This document shows positions 10,875-22,317 of a stretch of 64,000 nucleotides of DNA, one piece after another (positions within the stretch are counted from its first letter, which is position 1; the number at the start of each line of letters is the position of its first letter). The stretch is from assembly GCA_022496805.1 (NCBI GenBank), contig CM040085.1, positions 13,049,811 to 13,113,810 on the forward strand. Direction: 5' to 3'. The notes beneath the pieces are model-generated. The model was not told the origin of the DNA, did no database searches, and saw only the letters and a program-made list of their open reading frames with translations. The position numbers and the translations under genes were made by a program. The DNA is from Pohlia nutans. Lineage: Eukaryota > Streptophyta > Bryopsida > Bryales > Mniaceae.

Positions 10875-11654
10875 ATGGAGGCAACTCCTCCGGCTCAACG
10901 CACGTGCGCACAGACAAGCCAAGGCCGATTGTCGCAGACAGAGGGCTTCTACAACGAGCTGTCGAGCACAGAGGAATCCAACAGCTCAGAGAGCCAATCC
11001 TCTCTCCCGAAGTCGGCAGACAGAAGCTGAAATTCGAGCAGCTCGTATGCAAGGACCCGGTTAGGTCAAGGGGGCCCATCAAAGAAGACGATAGTGACCG
11101 AGGATGCCTCAAGGGTGACAAAATCCAGAAGACGCTTCAGATCATCGAGTCGAGGCCGATGGACCATGGGGGGGAGGGCAAGTCAGAAATCACCAAGTCT
11201 GGGGGCTCTGCTTTCTAGGAAAGAATCCTCTAAATCGACGCGGGGCAAGAAGAAAGCAATGGGCAGATCCCCGCCTACTCCAACACCTATCACACCCTAT
11301 TTGGAGCGGTCTGGAGGAGGGAGGAGGGGTAAGAAGGGCGTCGATAATCGATCGGGCTCCGAAGATATTGATGTAGGGAAGAATAAGACGAGTGCTAGAG
11401 ATTTGGACTGTGGCGGGGCGTCTTCGCCTAAAGGCCATGTTCACAAGTTGTCAAGGCTCTCACATCTTGATTACACACCTCCCCGTTTAGTTAGAAGCAT
11501 AAGACTTGTTGCTCCTAATCCCTCCACTCGACCAGAATGGGTGTGCCATGACATCATGCTATCACATTTTCGCCCACCAGTCCTTAGGGCTCGAGTTATG
11601 TCAGACTCTCGTCTCTGCGATTCATGTAATCAGGTCCATGATGTCCACATGTTT

Positions 11655-11957
11655 CATCATCACAAACTTGGCAAGTCATGTTTTTGCAATGTTTTACGTA
11701 TGTTGTTGAAATGAGCAGGGGTGATTACGTTCGACATACATTGTACGTATGTTTATCGTATAAAAAACGTATAAACAACATATTACAAACATGAAAAAAC
11801 ACATCATGATAAAATTTACATGTTTGCAATATGTCTTTCGTACGTTTTTTTTACAATAAATATACGTAAAACGTATGTCAAACGTAATCACCCATGTTCA
11901 TCTCAACAACATACGTAAAACATTGCAAAAACATGACTACCTAAGTTTGTGATGATG
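11655..11957 (+). mobile_element. Palindromic MITE, copy 1, inside the piggyBac pseudogene
   Basis: Two arms of about 130 bases form an almost complete inverted repeat: catcacaaacttggcaagtc, then gcaatgttttacgtatgttg and gggtgattacgtt, mirrored from 11880 to 11957. The arms enclose an asymmetric centre of about 25 bases (about 11790-11820). No unambiguous target duplication is seen. Confidence 0.75.
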
Positions 11958-13728
11958 GGGCTGTTTATTGCTCTGCACAAGAGCCTGAGATCCCGAATCT
12001 TGTTTCCCCACAACCTCCGAATCCATTTCGAGGTAGATTCCCTCCTTCCCTTGTCCACGGCAATGTTGATTCAACCACATCTGGTAGTGACGACTCTGAT
12101 TTCTATGCTCCCGCCATGACACCTCCATTGCAAACAATCCCTTTGTATCCTCTAGTAGAACATACATCTGCACAGGCTAGAAGAATCGCAAACAATGCTG
12201 TGATCGGGCATCCTGTAGCTCGGAGCCTGACTGATACTTTTGACGGCTCCCAGGTTGTGAACAATTGGCTTGCAGAAATGGGCTATACCCCTGTCACGCC
12301 CCCAAGGCAACAACCCAACGTTGATGATGAGGGCTAGATGAGAGACCCACCAGCATTATCTCCTATGAATGCAAGTGCTGCATTCGAGCGTAATTGTCCT
12401 TTTCGTACTAGCCTGCCAGACAATGTCTATGTTCCATTATATGTCTTAGAGCACGATCCTGATCAGTGGGGTGGATTACAACATTTCATGGGCCAGGTTA
12501 CCATGAGCTGGGATGAAAATGAGATCATGTGGTACCATGTAGATTTTGGGGGATCTATTGGTAACCATCCTGTGCGCGTCTCAGATTGCCTAAAGTTGGA
12601 CTTTTGGAAGGAGCCAAGTGATCCACCATACACTCTTCCTCCCCGTTGTGCCACCTCCGCGGTTCACGATGAAAGCGTTGCTGACGATCTGAATCCAAAT
12701 GCTCATATGAGTGACGAGGCAAATAATACAGATGTTGTGCCTCAGACCGATTCCCATGGTGCCTCCTCGTCTTTGCAATCACAGTGCACCCCATTGGTAG
12801 GCTTTACTGACAACTCGACTTTTGGAAGAGAAGACTGGTTGATGACTGGCGCTGAACCACTGTCACACTACGATGGCTTCACCGACAATTCCTCAGATCA
12901 AACCTGGATGGCTGAGTATCGTGACTTCGCACGTAATTCTGATCTCAGCAATTCTGATTGGCGTTTGTCATATCATGATGAGGGATCTGCTCTTTCAGAA
13001 TCTCTATTTGAGTTGAATTATCAGTTAGGGATCTATGATGATACAGAGGATCTGTCCATGATGACAGTGAGAGAAAGGTATGCCGATGAGTTCTGGCAAT
13101 GCCAAGACAACACGTTACTAGGGGACAGAAGAGGATTCAGTGGACCATTCCCAGGTCCAATCCAAAGGTATACAAAGAATGTGCCATTAGCAGGCAAATT
13201 CTTTGATTTATTTTGGGATGTCGCTACTATAAACAAAATGGTAGTGCAAACTAATTTGTATGCCACTCAGGGAAATAGATTCCGTGGAAAACGCCCGAAT
13301 GGAGGACCTATCTGAAAGCCTACCTATTATGCAGAATTCCGGGCTTGGATGGGCATTGTTATTCTGATGGGGTTAAAGCAAACTACATCGATTAGGGACT
13401 ATTGGCGGAAGGATGCATTCTTCCGATGCCCACTCATCCACAGCATTATGAGCCGGTCGAGATTCAAAATCCACACTTCGATGTATGCATTGCATGGATA
13501 ACGCAATGCGGCCCTCCGATGAACTGGACCCTTTGTATGACAAAGTGGGACTTGTCCGGTGGGTGATGGAGGGGTTCGTTAGCAAGGCACAATCCCTATT
13601 CAATGCCGAGAAGTATCTCACTGCAGAAGAGATTATTGTGGCCTATAGAGGTCACTACTCCTCTATTCGTCAATATAATCCAATGAAGCCAACAAAATAT
13701 GGAATTGAAGTTTGGGCGCTAGTCTCCA

Positions 13729-14025
13729 CATCACAAACTTAAAAAGTCATGTTTTTGCAATGTTTTACGTATGTTGTTGAGATGAATAGGGGTGATTACG
13801 TTCAACATACGTTTTACATATGTTTATCGTAGAAAAAACATACAAAGGACATATTACAAACATGTAAAATTTATCATGATGTGTTTTTTCATGTTTGTAA
13901 TATGTCGTTCATACGTATTTTATATGATAAACATACGTAAAACATATGTCGAACGTAATCACCCATGTTCATCTCAACAACATACGTAAAACATTGCAAA
14001 AACATGACTTGCCAAGTTTGTGATG
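13729..14025 (-). mobile_element. Palindromic MITE, copy 2, inside the piggyBac pseudogene
   Basis: Same family as 11655-11957, 297 bases, CATCACAAAC to GTTTGTGATG. Its centre (gtaaaatttatcatgatgtg) is the reverse complement of the copy-1 centre, so it sits in the opposite orientation. It splits the transposase between ALV and the YIYNLTPY block. The frame resumes with CNPSRYIYNL, showing that this is an insertion into coding sequence. Confidence 0.78.
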
Positions 14026-14923
14026 CAATCCCTCAAGATACATTTATAATTTGACTCCATATGTGGGCAAATTCGGTTCCAAACCAGAAGCCGACCTAGG
14101 GTCTTATGTTGTCTTACAGCTAGTCCATAGTCTTTACCATGGAGGTCACACAGTGGTGATTGATAATTTTTTCACCAGTCCCTCTCTATTTGAAAGACTC
14201 TTGAGACGAGGGATTTGGGCTACTGGGACTACGAAAGACAATAGGGTTGGATTTCCAACAGAACTCAGAGGGTATAAGAAGGAACAATACAAGAGGGGTA
14301 GCCTCATATGGCGCATGCATAGGTCCAGGACAATGGCGACCACTTGTTGGTTTGACAGACAAGTTGTCCATCTTCTCAGCACTTCAACTAACCCAGTGGG
14401 GCCTAGATGCTTTGCCCGGTGATGGCACAAAGGCAAGAGAGCCAAAGTGGAATCCACACCTCAACAAGTGGAATACGAACACTACATGAAGGGTGTGGAT
14501 GTCATTGACCAAATGTGGGGTAACTACTCCATACAGTTACAGAGCCAAAAATGGTGGCATAGACTATGGTTCTTCATAATGGATAGCTCCTTACAGAATG
14601 CCTATGTGTTATATCAAACTCATCACAAGGGGCTTCACAAGACGGTTGTTAGCCGTCGAGCATATCATCAGGCAGTGGCCTTGCATTTGATTGAAGGCAT
14701 GGTGAAGTTGCCTATTACTGCAGCTGGACAAGTGCCAGCCAGTGGTGTTCACATGAACGAAGTTCAAAGTGAGGGGTCGAGGTGCCGATGCATTATGTGC
14801 ACAAAAAAACAGAACAAAATCTGTAAAGCATGTGGATCGAAATACATTTGCGAGTCTTGCTTCAAGAAAATCCACTCAAGCAGGAAGATGTTTTTGAAGT
14901 TAATGCTAAAGATATCTCAATGA

Positions 14924-15880
14924 AAGTTTTACCATGCTGATATGTGACAATGTCTTTGTATGCGCTGCTGGATCAGCATGGCTCAGTAGGTGTTCACCAC
15001 CGTCACCCGGGGTGTCAAGTTGCACTGGACGAATTTGATTGAAGATAACCTCGGCATATTAGTATTAGTTCACATTGGAAGAGCACATGTGGCCACTAGA
15101 GCCAAGATGAAATCACATATGACTATGCTTCACATACCAGACAATTTATGAAGGAGACATGAAGTCGCTGTTGGTAAGAGCGTTTGTTGTGGTGGTCCTA
15201 CATTTTCATATTCAGTTAGCCATCAGTTTTTTATTCACCTATCACTGCACCCGGTAGTCTATATTACTAGGTAGTGCATGTTGTAGGCAGTGGCCTCTAT
15301 AAATTGTGGGTTAATGCCAAAGGTGTCTGGCCTTGCTCTTGATTAGGCAGTGGTAGTAGTTTATTTTTATTTTATGTTTGGTTTCTCCAGCTTCCATATT
15401 TTATAACTACCAATGTTTTGAGTAGACTTTGCTGCTAACTTGGGAACTGTAATCGTATATATAGAGTGTAGTAGCCTAGGTGTGGAGGACATACATGTAT
15501 AACTCACTCACGGAAATAGTAAATGTCACTTTAATTCATGTGATATGGGCAAGTTGATGCTTTATGTGGGATGACTGAGAACGTTTAGTTTTTGTTAGCC
15601 AATACGAAGATAATGTTGTTTGAGTTCAATAGGTGATGGTATGTATGTTTAGCACCCTATAGGATGAAAATGCACATCCCGATTGGAAAGGGGTTATAGA
15701 TTGTATTGTAAGGGATTTTATATCGTATCAATTTAGTGGAGGCAACGAATTTATTATGGCTATGTTGATTTTTTTCAAATCTACCAATCTCAGATTTTTT
15801 TATTTTTTATTTTTTGGAGTCCAGTTTAGGGTTTTGGGGGTGTATATGGAGTTGAACCGTACCTCTCTTTTCTTCTCTTC
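14924..15880. other. Intergenic DNA after the transposase pseudogene
   Basis: No coding region, RNA gene or clear transposon end is recognised. A TTAA preceded by tgtggg occurs at 15310-15313, but no matching left end was found, so it is not called as the element terminus. Confidence 0.4.
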
Positions 15881-15886
15881 TCAATC

Positions 15887-16348
15887 CCGGTGTGGCGCAG
15901 AAACCCCGGTGTGGCGCAACAACACTTCGGCGGACCGAGCGGCGCAATGGAAAGGCAGAATGAGGTGGGCTTACGATTGCTTTAATCTTGTTGTTCACTT
16001 GTTGTTGGTGTTTAAATTTTGGGGCAGATAAACAACTCCTCGGTACCGAGGAGATGAAAACTGTCGTAGTTGCATTCTTGCACATTGAGTTGAAAGTTTT
16101 GTTTGGTGGCCGCAAATGAACTCCTCGGTACCGAGGAGGTGCAAAAATTAGACGTTGCGTACTCGCCGTTTTAGCTGCCAGTTTCTTAGGCAGCTTTGAG
16201 GGAATCGAGAAAGGTCGGAAATGAACTCCTCGGTACCGAGGCACTGTAAATATTAGTCCTTGTATACTCATCGTTTTAGCTGCCAGTTTCTTGGGCAACT
16301 TCGAGGGAATCGGGAGGGGGTCGGTATTGAACTCTTCGGTACCGAGGC
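15887..16348 (+). repeat. Palindromic iterons upstream of the ParB/methyltransferase locus
   Basis: Four copies of a palindrome centred on CTCGGTACCGAG lie at about 16036-16053, 16121-16138, 16226-16241 and 16332-16348, spaced 85, 105 and 106 bases apart. The last two spacings belong to a tandem unit of about 105 bases that also holds ttttagctgccagtttctt. The first two copies are perfect 18-bp palindromes (CTCCTCGGTACCGAGGAG). An 18-bp unit (ccggtgtggcgca) is also doubled at 15887-15922. The block ends about 140 bases before the ATG at 16487. Confidence 0.8.
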
Positions 16349-16486
16349 GGTGAAAAATAGTCATTTTGACCACTTTGTAATCGTTTTGACCACTTTTATA
16401 AAATCTTGATTAAAGTTTTTGGGTTATTTTTGTGCTTCTTATTGGTGAAATGAGCTTGACATTTAAAAATGTAGGATTCTCCTACA

Positions 16487-19400
16487 ATGGAGGAAGTAGA
16501 AAAAGAAGCCGTGGATGAGGAATTAGCCATAGATTATGGCGTTGCGGAGGACAACATTCGGTTGAAGGAGAAGTTTAACTCAAATTCAATTATCACGTCT
16601 ATGCGTATGAAGCCCACTTCAAAATCAAGATTTCGAATTCCACTATGTCGAATGACATCGTTGCCTGATGTGAGACCTGTGTTGGGTCCTGATGTGGAGA
16701 AACTTATAGCAGATTTTGCACACGGATACAGAGAGGGTGATCGGGTCTTCTATGTCTCTATCCATGATGGTCGGGGTAAAATGGTGCCCGTTACAGATGA
16801 GCACCGCTCCTCGTGGAATAAACATTGGATTGCAGAAAATAAGAGATTTGAGACTATACTTCAGTCTGACCCAGATTTGATTTCATTCTCCAATCACATA
16901 TTCTATGTGTGGGATGGAAATCGTAGGTTGCATGCATGGTCAAAGGTCATTCGGGAGAGATATAATGATGAACGTGGTTGGCACATCTCGCGTGAATGCA
17001 TTTGTTTGGATCCAGAGGGGAATATTGGACAACTTATTGAGGCCATGTCGGATATCAATGAGTAAGTACTTTATTTTCATTCAATTCATTTAGTATCTCA
17101 TTTCATTTCTTCTTCCTTTTTCTACTTAGTGTTAATTAATATGTAATTGTACATTTATTGTGGCAGTTCAGTGCAGAACTCTCATGTTACGAGTAATCTT
17201 GTACATAGCTTGTATCGTGTGAGCCAAGTTGGACAGTATCCACTTGAATACTTCAAAGATCTCCTTTCGGCTGAATTTTATTTGAAGTGCAAAAACAAAA
17301 AAGCTAGTAAGGCATGGTATCTTCTGACAACAGATGTCTTCGTGCGCTTCATTTGTAAGGTAATAATTCTATTCTAAACTACTATTTGACTTATGATTTG
17401 AATTAATATTTCAAAACTTCAACAATTTGGACATTTTATTTTTCAGAGAGAAATTGCAGATGCTTCTGATGAGGCTGCAAGAATTTACAAGGAGGAAACT
17501 CCACTTGAGGAACGTACTTCTAAAGGCATCACAGAAGCGATGTTCAAGGCTAAGGACAGAACGGTGAAGTCACTTATCAAATCTAAACTTGATAAGTGGG
17601 CAGCTGTCGCAGACTCGACTCTCACCCCTGATTTCCTTCATCAGGTTTGTACTGTCATTAGCATTTCTCCATTTGATATGCTTTTGCAATAATTTGGATT
17701 CGAAATTTGATTAAATTTCTTGCTTTTGCAGATCAAAGCCCACTACAATGTCAACTCACGACCCGAAATAACATTGGATAAGCTCCAGATGAGCGCCACT
17801 GCAACTGTAGAGCCACAATACAAGGTGCGGTGGTGGAACTCTTCAGCCTTAAGTAAACAGGCACTTCGGTTCCCAAAACACCCTCAGAAGATCGACTTGC
17901 AATCTGGTTGAACAAGGTTGCATTCTATGTTGGGGTAAGTGGAATTTTATTTCTTTATAATTTTGAAGTTTATTTCAATTATGATTGATGTTTATTTCAA
18001 TTTTATTTTGAATGCCTTTGCTTGGTAGTTGGAGGAGTCAGTGGTCAAGGCGTTTGACAGTATGGTTGAATCAAACAACATTATATTGCATGGGAGTGGA
18101 GACGATGAGCTAGACTCTCTTGCTACTTATTTGGAGAAGTGGAGGATAAAGTTGTGGGATAAAGGCTACAATTCATTTTTCAAAGGTCCAAATCAATTTT
18201 CGAAGTCCAAAGCATTTCTGGAGCACAAGGGGGAAGAACTAGCCATGAAACGCTTATTGTATAGGTACTTCTATATTTCAAATGTCAACATTCAATGCAA
18301 TAAAATGAATTTGCAATTTTAGTTCATTTGTTTCTAATTTTTTAAATTCATTTGACCAGGTACTTTACTCGATATTTGGATCCTAAAAATGCAGTTCACA
18401 AGAAAGATGTGCCTCCTTTCTTTGATTCATGGTGTGATAAGACATCTGATGCTTGTATCTACACTAAGGAGCAGCTCAAAAGATGGTTATTGGCGCATCT
18501 TCGAGGTGGTCCATGGTATTTGAAGTGTCCACCAAAGAGCACTCCAGCGGATGAAGAAAAACTTTTCTCTTCACTCGAGGAGATCTCTGCAGTGGAGGAT
18601 GTTGTGCAGGACTCAGTTGATGAGGATGTTATCAATCTTGAAGATGAAAATCCACTTGAGACAACTACTGCTACAGCAAAGAAGGGAGATCGTTCATCAT
18701 TGAGAGTACTTGCTAAGGCAAAAGAGAAGGCAGAGAAAGCGGCGGAGAAGGCTGTTGAGAAGATACAGAAAGCTGCAGAGAAGGCTGCTGAGAAGGTAGA
18801 GAAAGCGGCGGAGAAGTTGGGAAGAAAGTGTCCATCCGTCGTGGTAAGTCATCAGATAGTCCATCTCCGTCCACTACAGGTGCACCGTTATTTCCACATG
18901 CATCTCACAAGTTTGTTGAAGACTTGAAGGCGCCTTGGCCACGGAGGGGGGTGCTAATACATTAGAGATTCTTATCATCAATAGTTCCATTGGTAAGCTT
19001 TGGGCTGAAAAGGAGAAAGAAGACAAAGTTCCTCCTATCTTCCAAGATGCTCAAGAATTTGTTAGAAGGGTACAATTCTATTTCATTCATTTCATTTTGA
19101 TGCATCAAATTCTTCATCAAGGTAATTCATTAAAATCCAATCGTAATTTGAGAAATTTATTTTTCTTTTCAAATGTACAGGTTGGAAACGGGAGAAAGAA
19201 ATTGTTTCAAGGTGTATTGTCGTCTTGCAATGTACGACCTTCAATTGATCTATTGATTGCAGACATCCCTGAAAACCTTCCTGTGCCAACGGTTCCAACC
19301 CTTCATCTTTGATTCCTCCTTGGAACGTGCGCAAGAAAGTACTACTAGAACCTGAGGATGGTGAAACCTCAGAGGATTTTATGCAAGACCTATTTGATCA

Positions 19401-20255
19401 TGCTGACAGTTATATTCACGATGATGGAGCACTTTTATTGTTTTATCCAGATGACCAAACCTTGCGCAGAGAAATAGCTGGATATATTGAGCGTGACGGA
19501 TTCAAGTTGTTCAAGGAGTGGTGGGGGATCAACAGGCTTCGTTTAGCATTGCCAAACAACCCAACCCGCACGGTTAATTTTCCACTCATTTCAGTTTATT
19601 AAATTCATGATTTGCATTTCTCATTTTGGAGGTACTAACTCAAATCGATGTGAATGTAGACATTACGCTTCTAGTGTGGACTGTATATCAGAGAACATCC
19701 TCCAAGCTCAATAGCAAGGCCATCAAAGTTCTCTTTGCAAGAGATTCCTAGCCTTTCCGAACTTGATAGACATTTAGATTCTGACGGGGTGGTTCACAAC
19801 TACACTGACAAAGGAACTCAACTCATGAATGAAAAGGTGCCGTGGAGAGGTCCTCGGGAAAAGGACCCTGCATTCATGGGCATGTTGATCCAAGCTTTCA
19901 CTAAGACTGGAGATGTTGTGGTGGACTTCACAGCATCTATAGGTGTTCATTCATCGCTTGAATGGTTTTTTTCGCTTTTATTTCAATTTTTATTTCTGAT
20001 TATGGGGTTTTCACGTCTTTGAATTATGTATCTGGTGCCACAGCTAAAGCATACTTTCAGCATGGTCGGCACTATTTAGGCTTTGAAGAGGACAAACAAA
20101 TCTTTGATGCTCTTCTTAAGCCTTTAATCAAGGTGACCACCACGTAGCATGAGGAAGAGCTTGTAAATGTTCTGAAGGACACTCAGAAAGGAGGAGATGA
20201 CGATGGTGATGGCCCAATAGCTCCACCTCCAAAGCGGAAGAGAATGGCTATGTAA
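16487..20255 (+). pseudogene. Degenerate ParB-like/beta-class DNA methyltransferase fusion gene
   Basis: Proposed exons: 16487-17061, 17167-17359, 17447-17644, 17732 to about 17936, 18029-18264, 18360-19069, 19181 to about 19572, about 19661-19941, and from about 20040. Most junctions have GT-AG and fit in phase. Exon 1 carries a ParB/sulfiredoxin-like domain (about residues 60-155) with WDGNRRLHAW. Around 18710-18830 is an AEKAAEKAVEKIQKAAEK coiled coil. The C-terminal part has the beta-class amino-methyltransferase order: IDLLIADIPE in place of DPPY (19240-19275), LLLFYPDD, then GDVVVDFTASIG in place of the SAM motif (19910-19940), and YLGFEEDKQI. It ends in PPPKRKRMAM, a likely nuclear signal. 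Frames shift near 17851, 18815, in a G6 run at 18945 and near 19300; a stop lies at 20146. Both catalytic motifs are degenerate. It would bind and methylate DNA if functional. Sequencing errors could explain some breaks. Confidence 0.7.
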
Positions 20256-22284
20256 ATCCATGTAAGTGACTTGTCATTTTCTTTACTGCTTTGATTCATA
20301 TATTCAATATACTCTATATTTGTCAATTTTTTTATAAAGCTTGAAATTCTCAATTCATAGAAGTAATTTTGGTCTTCACTTTTATGCAGAGCAGATGTGG
20401 AGTCTCCGTCGAAGAAGTGAATGTTCTTTGCACGGATTGACTTATTTCGTAGCCACACTCTCAGATTAGTTATCTACTGCATGTGCAAGGTTTGGCGGAA
20501 GCAATGGCTGCCCAACCAATTACTCATCTCATGTTTGTAGTCTAGGGCACTCTCTTCTATGTGTTGAACATTATATGGATCTACCAGTGAATGAAGCTCT
20601 CAAGTCTCAGACATCTGGTACCTCTGTGGCATAATTCAAGATTGTATGTTGCATCTACTAATTATCAAACATGTATGAATGATTTGATCATTTTTTATTT
20701 CTTCTATATTTGTAAATTGGCTTACATTCATAAATTGACCTGCATTTATAAACATCATCTGGATGATCTAATCCATGAGCACGTGGATCAACTTATCAAT
20801 CATGCGGTTGTGTTTAGACACACATCAAACATTGTAATTACACCACACCCTTGAACTACACTTGCATTCTATATGGACATTTTTTTTCTTCAATCTCTTG
20901 CAATGCTACATATCGCTTGATCATCATTTTGTATGTAGTAGAGCCGATGATACCCTTGCCATACATGTCCTTTCTACAAATGAGCATATTTTTCCTCCTA
21001 CACCCATTCTCGTTGACGCCCATGGTATGTATAACTCTCAATCCAAGGTCTTTTAGGGGTTACATTGTGCGTAATCAATGTTGCCACCGCCTGGTTGTTG
21101 TATCTTGTTATCTCCCAATTGTCTTAGTATCTAGCCCGGAGGTTGTTGTTTGTACTTGTGATTAGCCTAATAGGGATGAAGCAAGGCCTTGCTGTTGAAC
21201 TACGGGGCCGGATGCCCGGATTCGTTGTGCTCTTTCTTCTTCATTGCATGCTTGCCTCCCTCCGTAGTTGATATTGTTAGTCAGTAGAGACCACACTACA
21301 TGGGATTGTGCATTCTCAGTCCGCCAATGTCTCGGCCTTTATGTGCTCTCAAGTCTCGACCCCTGACCTGGGTGTCTTGGCCGGTTCATGTGGTTTCTAC
21401 GCCCAGTACTATACACTTACCGGCCCACAAATACAAGGCTATATTTCACGAATATTGCCACAAGATTGATTTTCGAGCAGCATTGACAAAAAGAGAGCTC
21501 CATGTACAGTTAGTAGATCACATCTCGAAGAAGAGGTTTCTTTCCTTCCCACAACAAGGGTTTTTTTTTCCCACAACAATTGTCAACAATGCATCACACA
21601 CAGATAGAGGTTTAGTTTAGTTGATGTAGTTTCCAAAAAGCAAATTGTTGGTTTTGTGCGTAGATTGTTGCAACAAAATTTTGATTAGAAATCAATTTTT
21701 GTGAATTAGGGTTATCAAATTCAGTACACTAAGCTCAACATAGATGCCAATGTGGTGGTTTGTAATATATGCAGCATCGCTAGCAATTTGAATACACGCT
21801 GATTGTTCACATTCTATTTGTTCAAAGGTTGGCAAGTTTGAAAGGAAAGCATTGTTCGAAATCCATGGTAGTTCATTGTGTCTGCTGAAGTTACCGTCTA
21901 TGCCGGTTACCATCCATGGTATTCTTTGAGCCTTTGAAACAAGATGCCACGTATAGGGCGTTCCAATGATACGCTAAGGGTGTGTTTGCAACCAGTCGTT
22001 CCCACAAAGGGTAGTAGCCTGTGTGCCAATTTTTAGCATCAGATTATGAAATACCGATTTTTGTAAAATCGCCAACCACATGACTGCCTACAAAAGGCGA
22101 CATCTTTGTGCCAATCAAAGACTATAATGTTTTGATCCATACGGTACAATCCCATGAACTTTCTTAGACTCAATCAACTAGTAGATGAGTCCATGATGCA
22201 ACGGCGAATTTCCAAATAGATCCGTATTTTCGCAACGGTGACAATCTTTCCCGACACATCTCCCTAAAATGCTTTAATTTTCGG
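20256..22284. other. Unassigned DNA after the methyltransferase locus
   Basis: A candidate 3' UTR intron runs from about 20263 (gtaagtgac) to the tgcag at 20387-20391. Beyond that I see no gene. Short open frames (20591-20854, 21300-21620) have no recognisable domain. AT content rises after 21500. Confidence 0.35.
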
Positions 22285-22310
22285 GATGCCAACGGTCGTT
22301 TAGGAGTTAA
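22285..22310. mobile_element. piggyBac-like right terminus
   Basis: ccaacggtcgtttaggag is followed by TTAA (22307-22310). Read inwards, CTCCTAAACGACCGTTGG parallels the left terminus at 9917 (CTCCTAAAGGACCGTGAGG). It may be the end of a small MITE or of a large element reaching back to 9913. Confidence 0.45.
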
Positions 22311-22317
22311 GGATAAC

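Larger units (their letters stand above)
10875..14923 (+). pseudogene. piggyBac (DDE_Tnp_1_7) transposase pseudogene
   Basis: Similarity to piggyBac transposases is clear from 12338 on: FRAWMGIVILMGLKQTT and DYWRKDAFF (13345-13430), YLTAEEIIVAYRG and QYNPMKPTKYGIEVW (13610-13715), then LTPYVGKFG (from 14051), VVIDNFFTSPSLFERLL, KGVDVIDQM and QKWWHRLWFF, ending with a Cys-rich CxxC zinc domain (CRCIMC, CKACGSKYICESCF). The second and third catalytic Asp survive (in VVIDN and GVDVIDQ). The first is Glu (13626-13628). It is broken by in-frame stops at 11028, 12335, 13313 and 14420, a frameshift near 13470-13485, and palindromic MITEs at 11655-11957 and 13729-14025. The N-terminal part (10875-12337), rich in Ser and basic residues, is assigned by continuity only. 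Such transposases cut and paste at TTAA. Confidence 0.85.

Noticed and set aside
14924..15313. TTAA at 15310 preceded by tgtggg as the right end of the piggyBac element
   Set aside because: No left end with a matching inverted repeat was found upstream of 10875.
15807..16373. 188-residue minus-strand open frame
   Set aside because: It is only the translation of the tandem palindrome repeat (a recurring PKKLAAKT); the repeat unit is nearly a multiple of three, which keeps the frame open.
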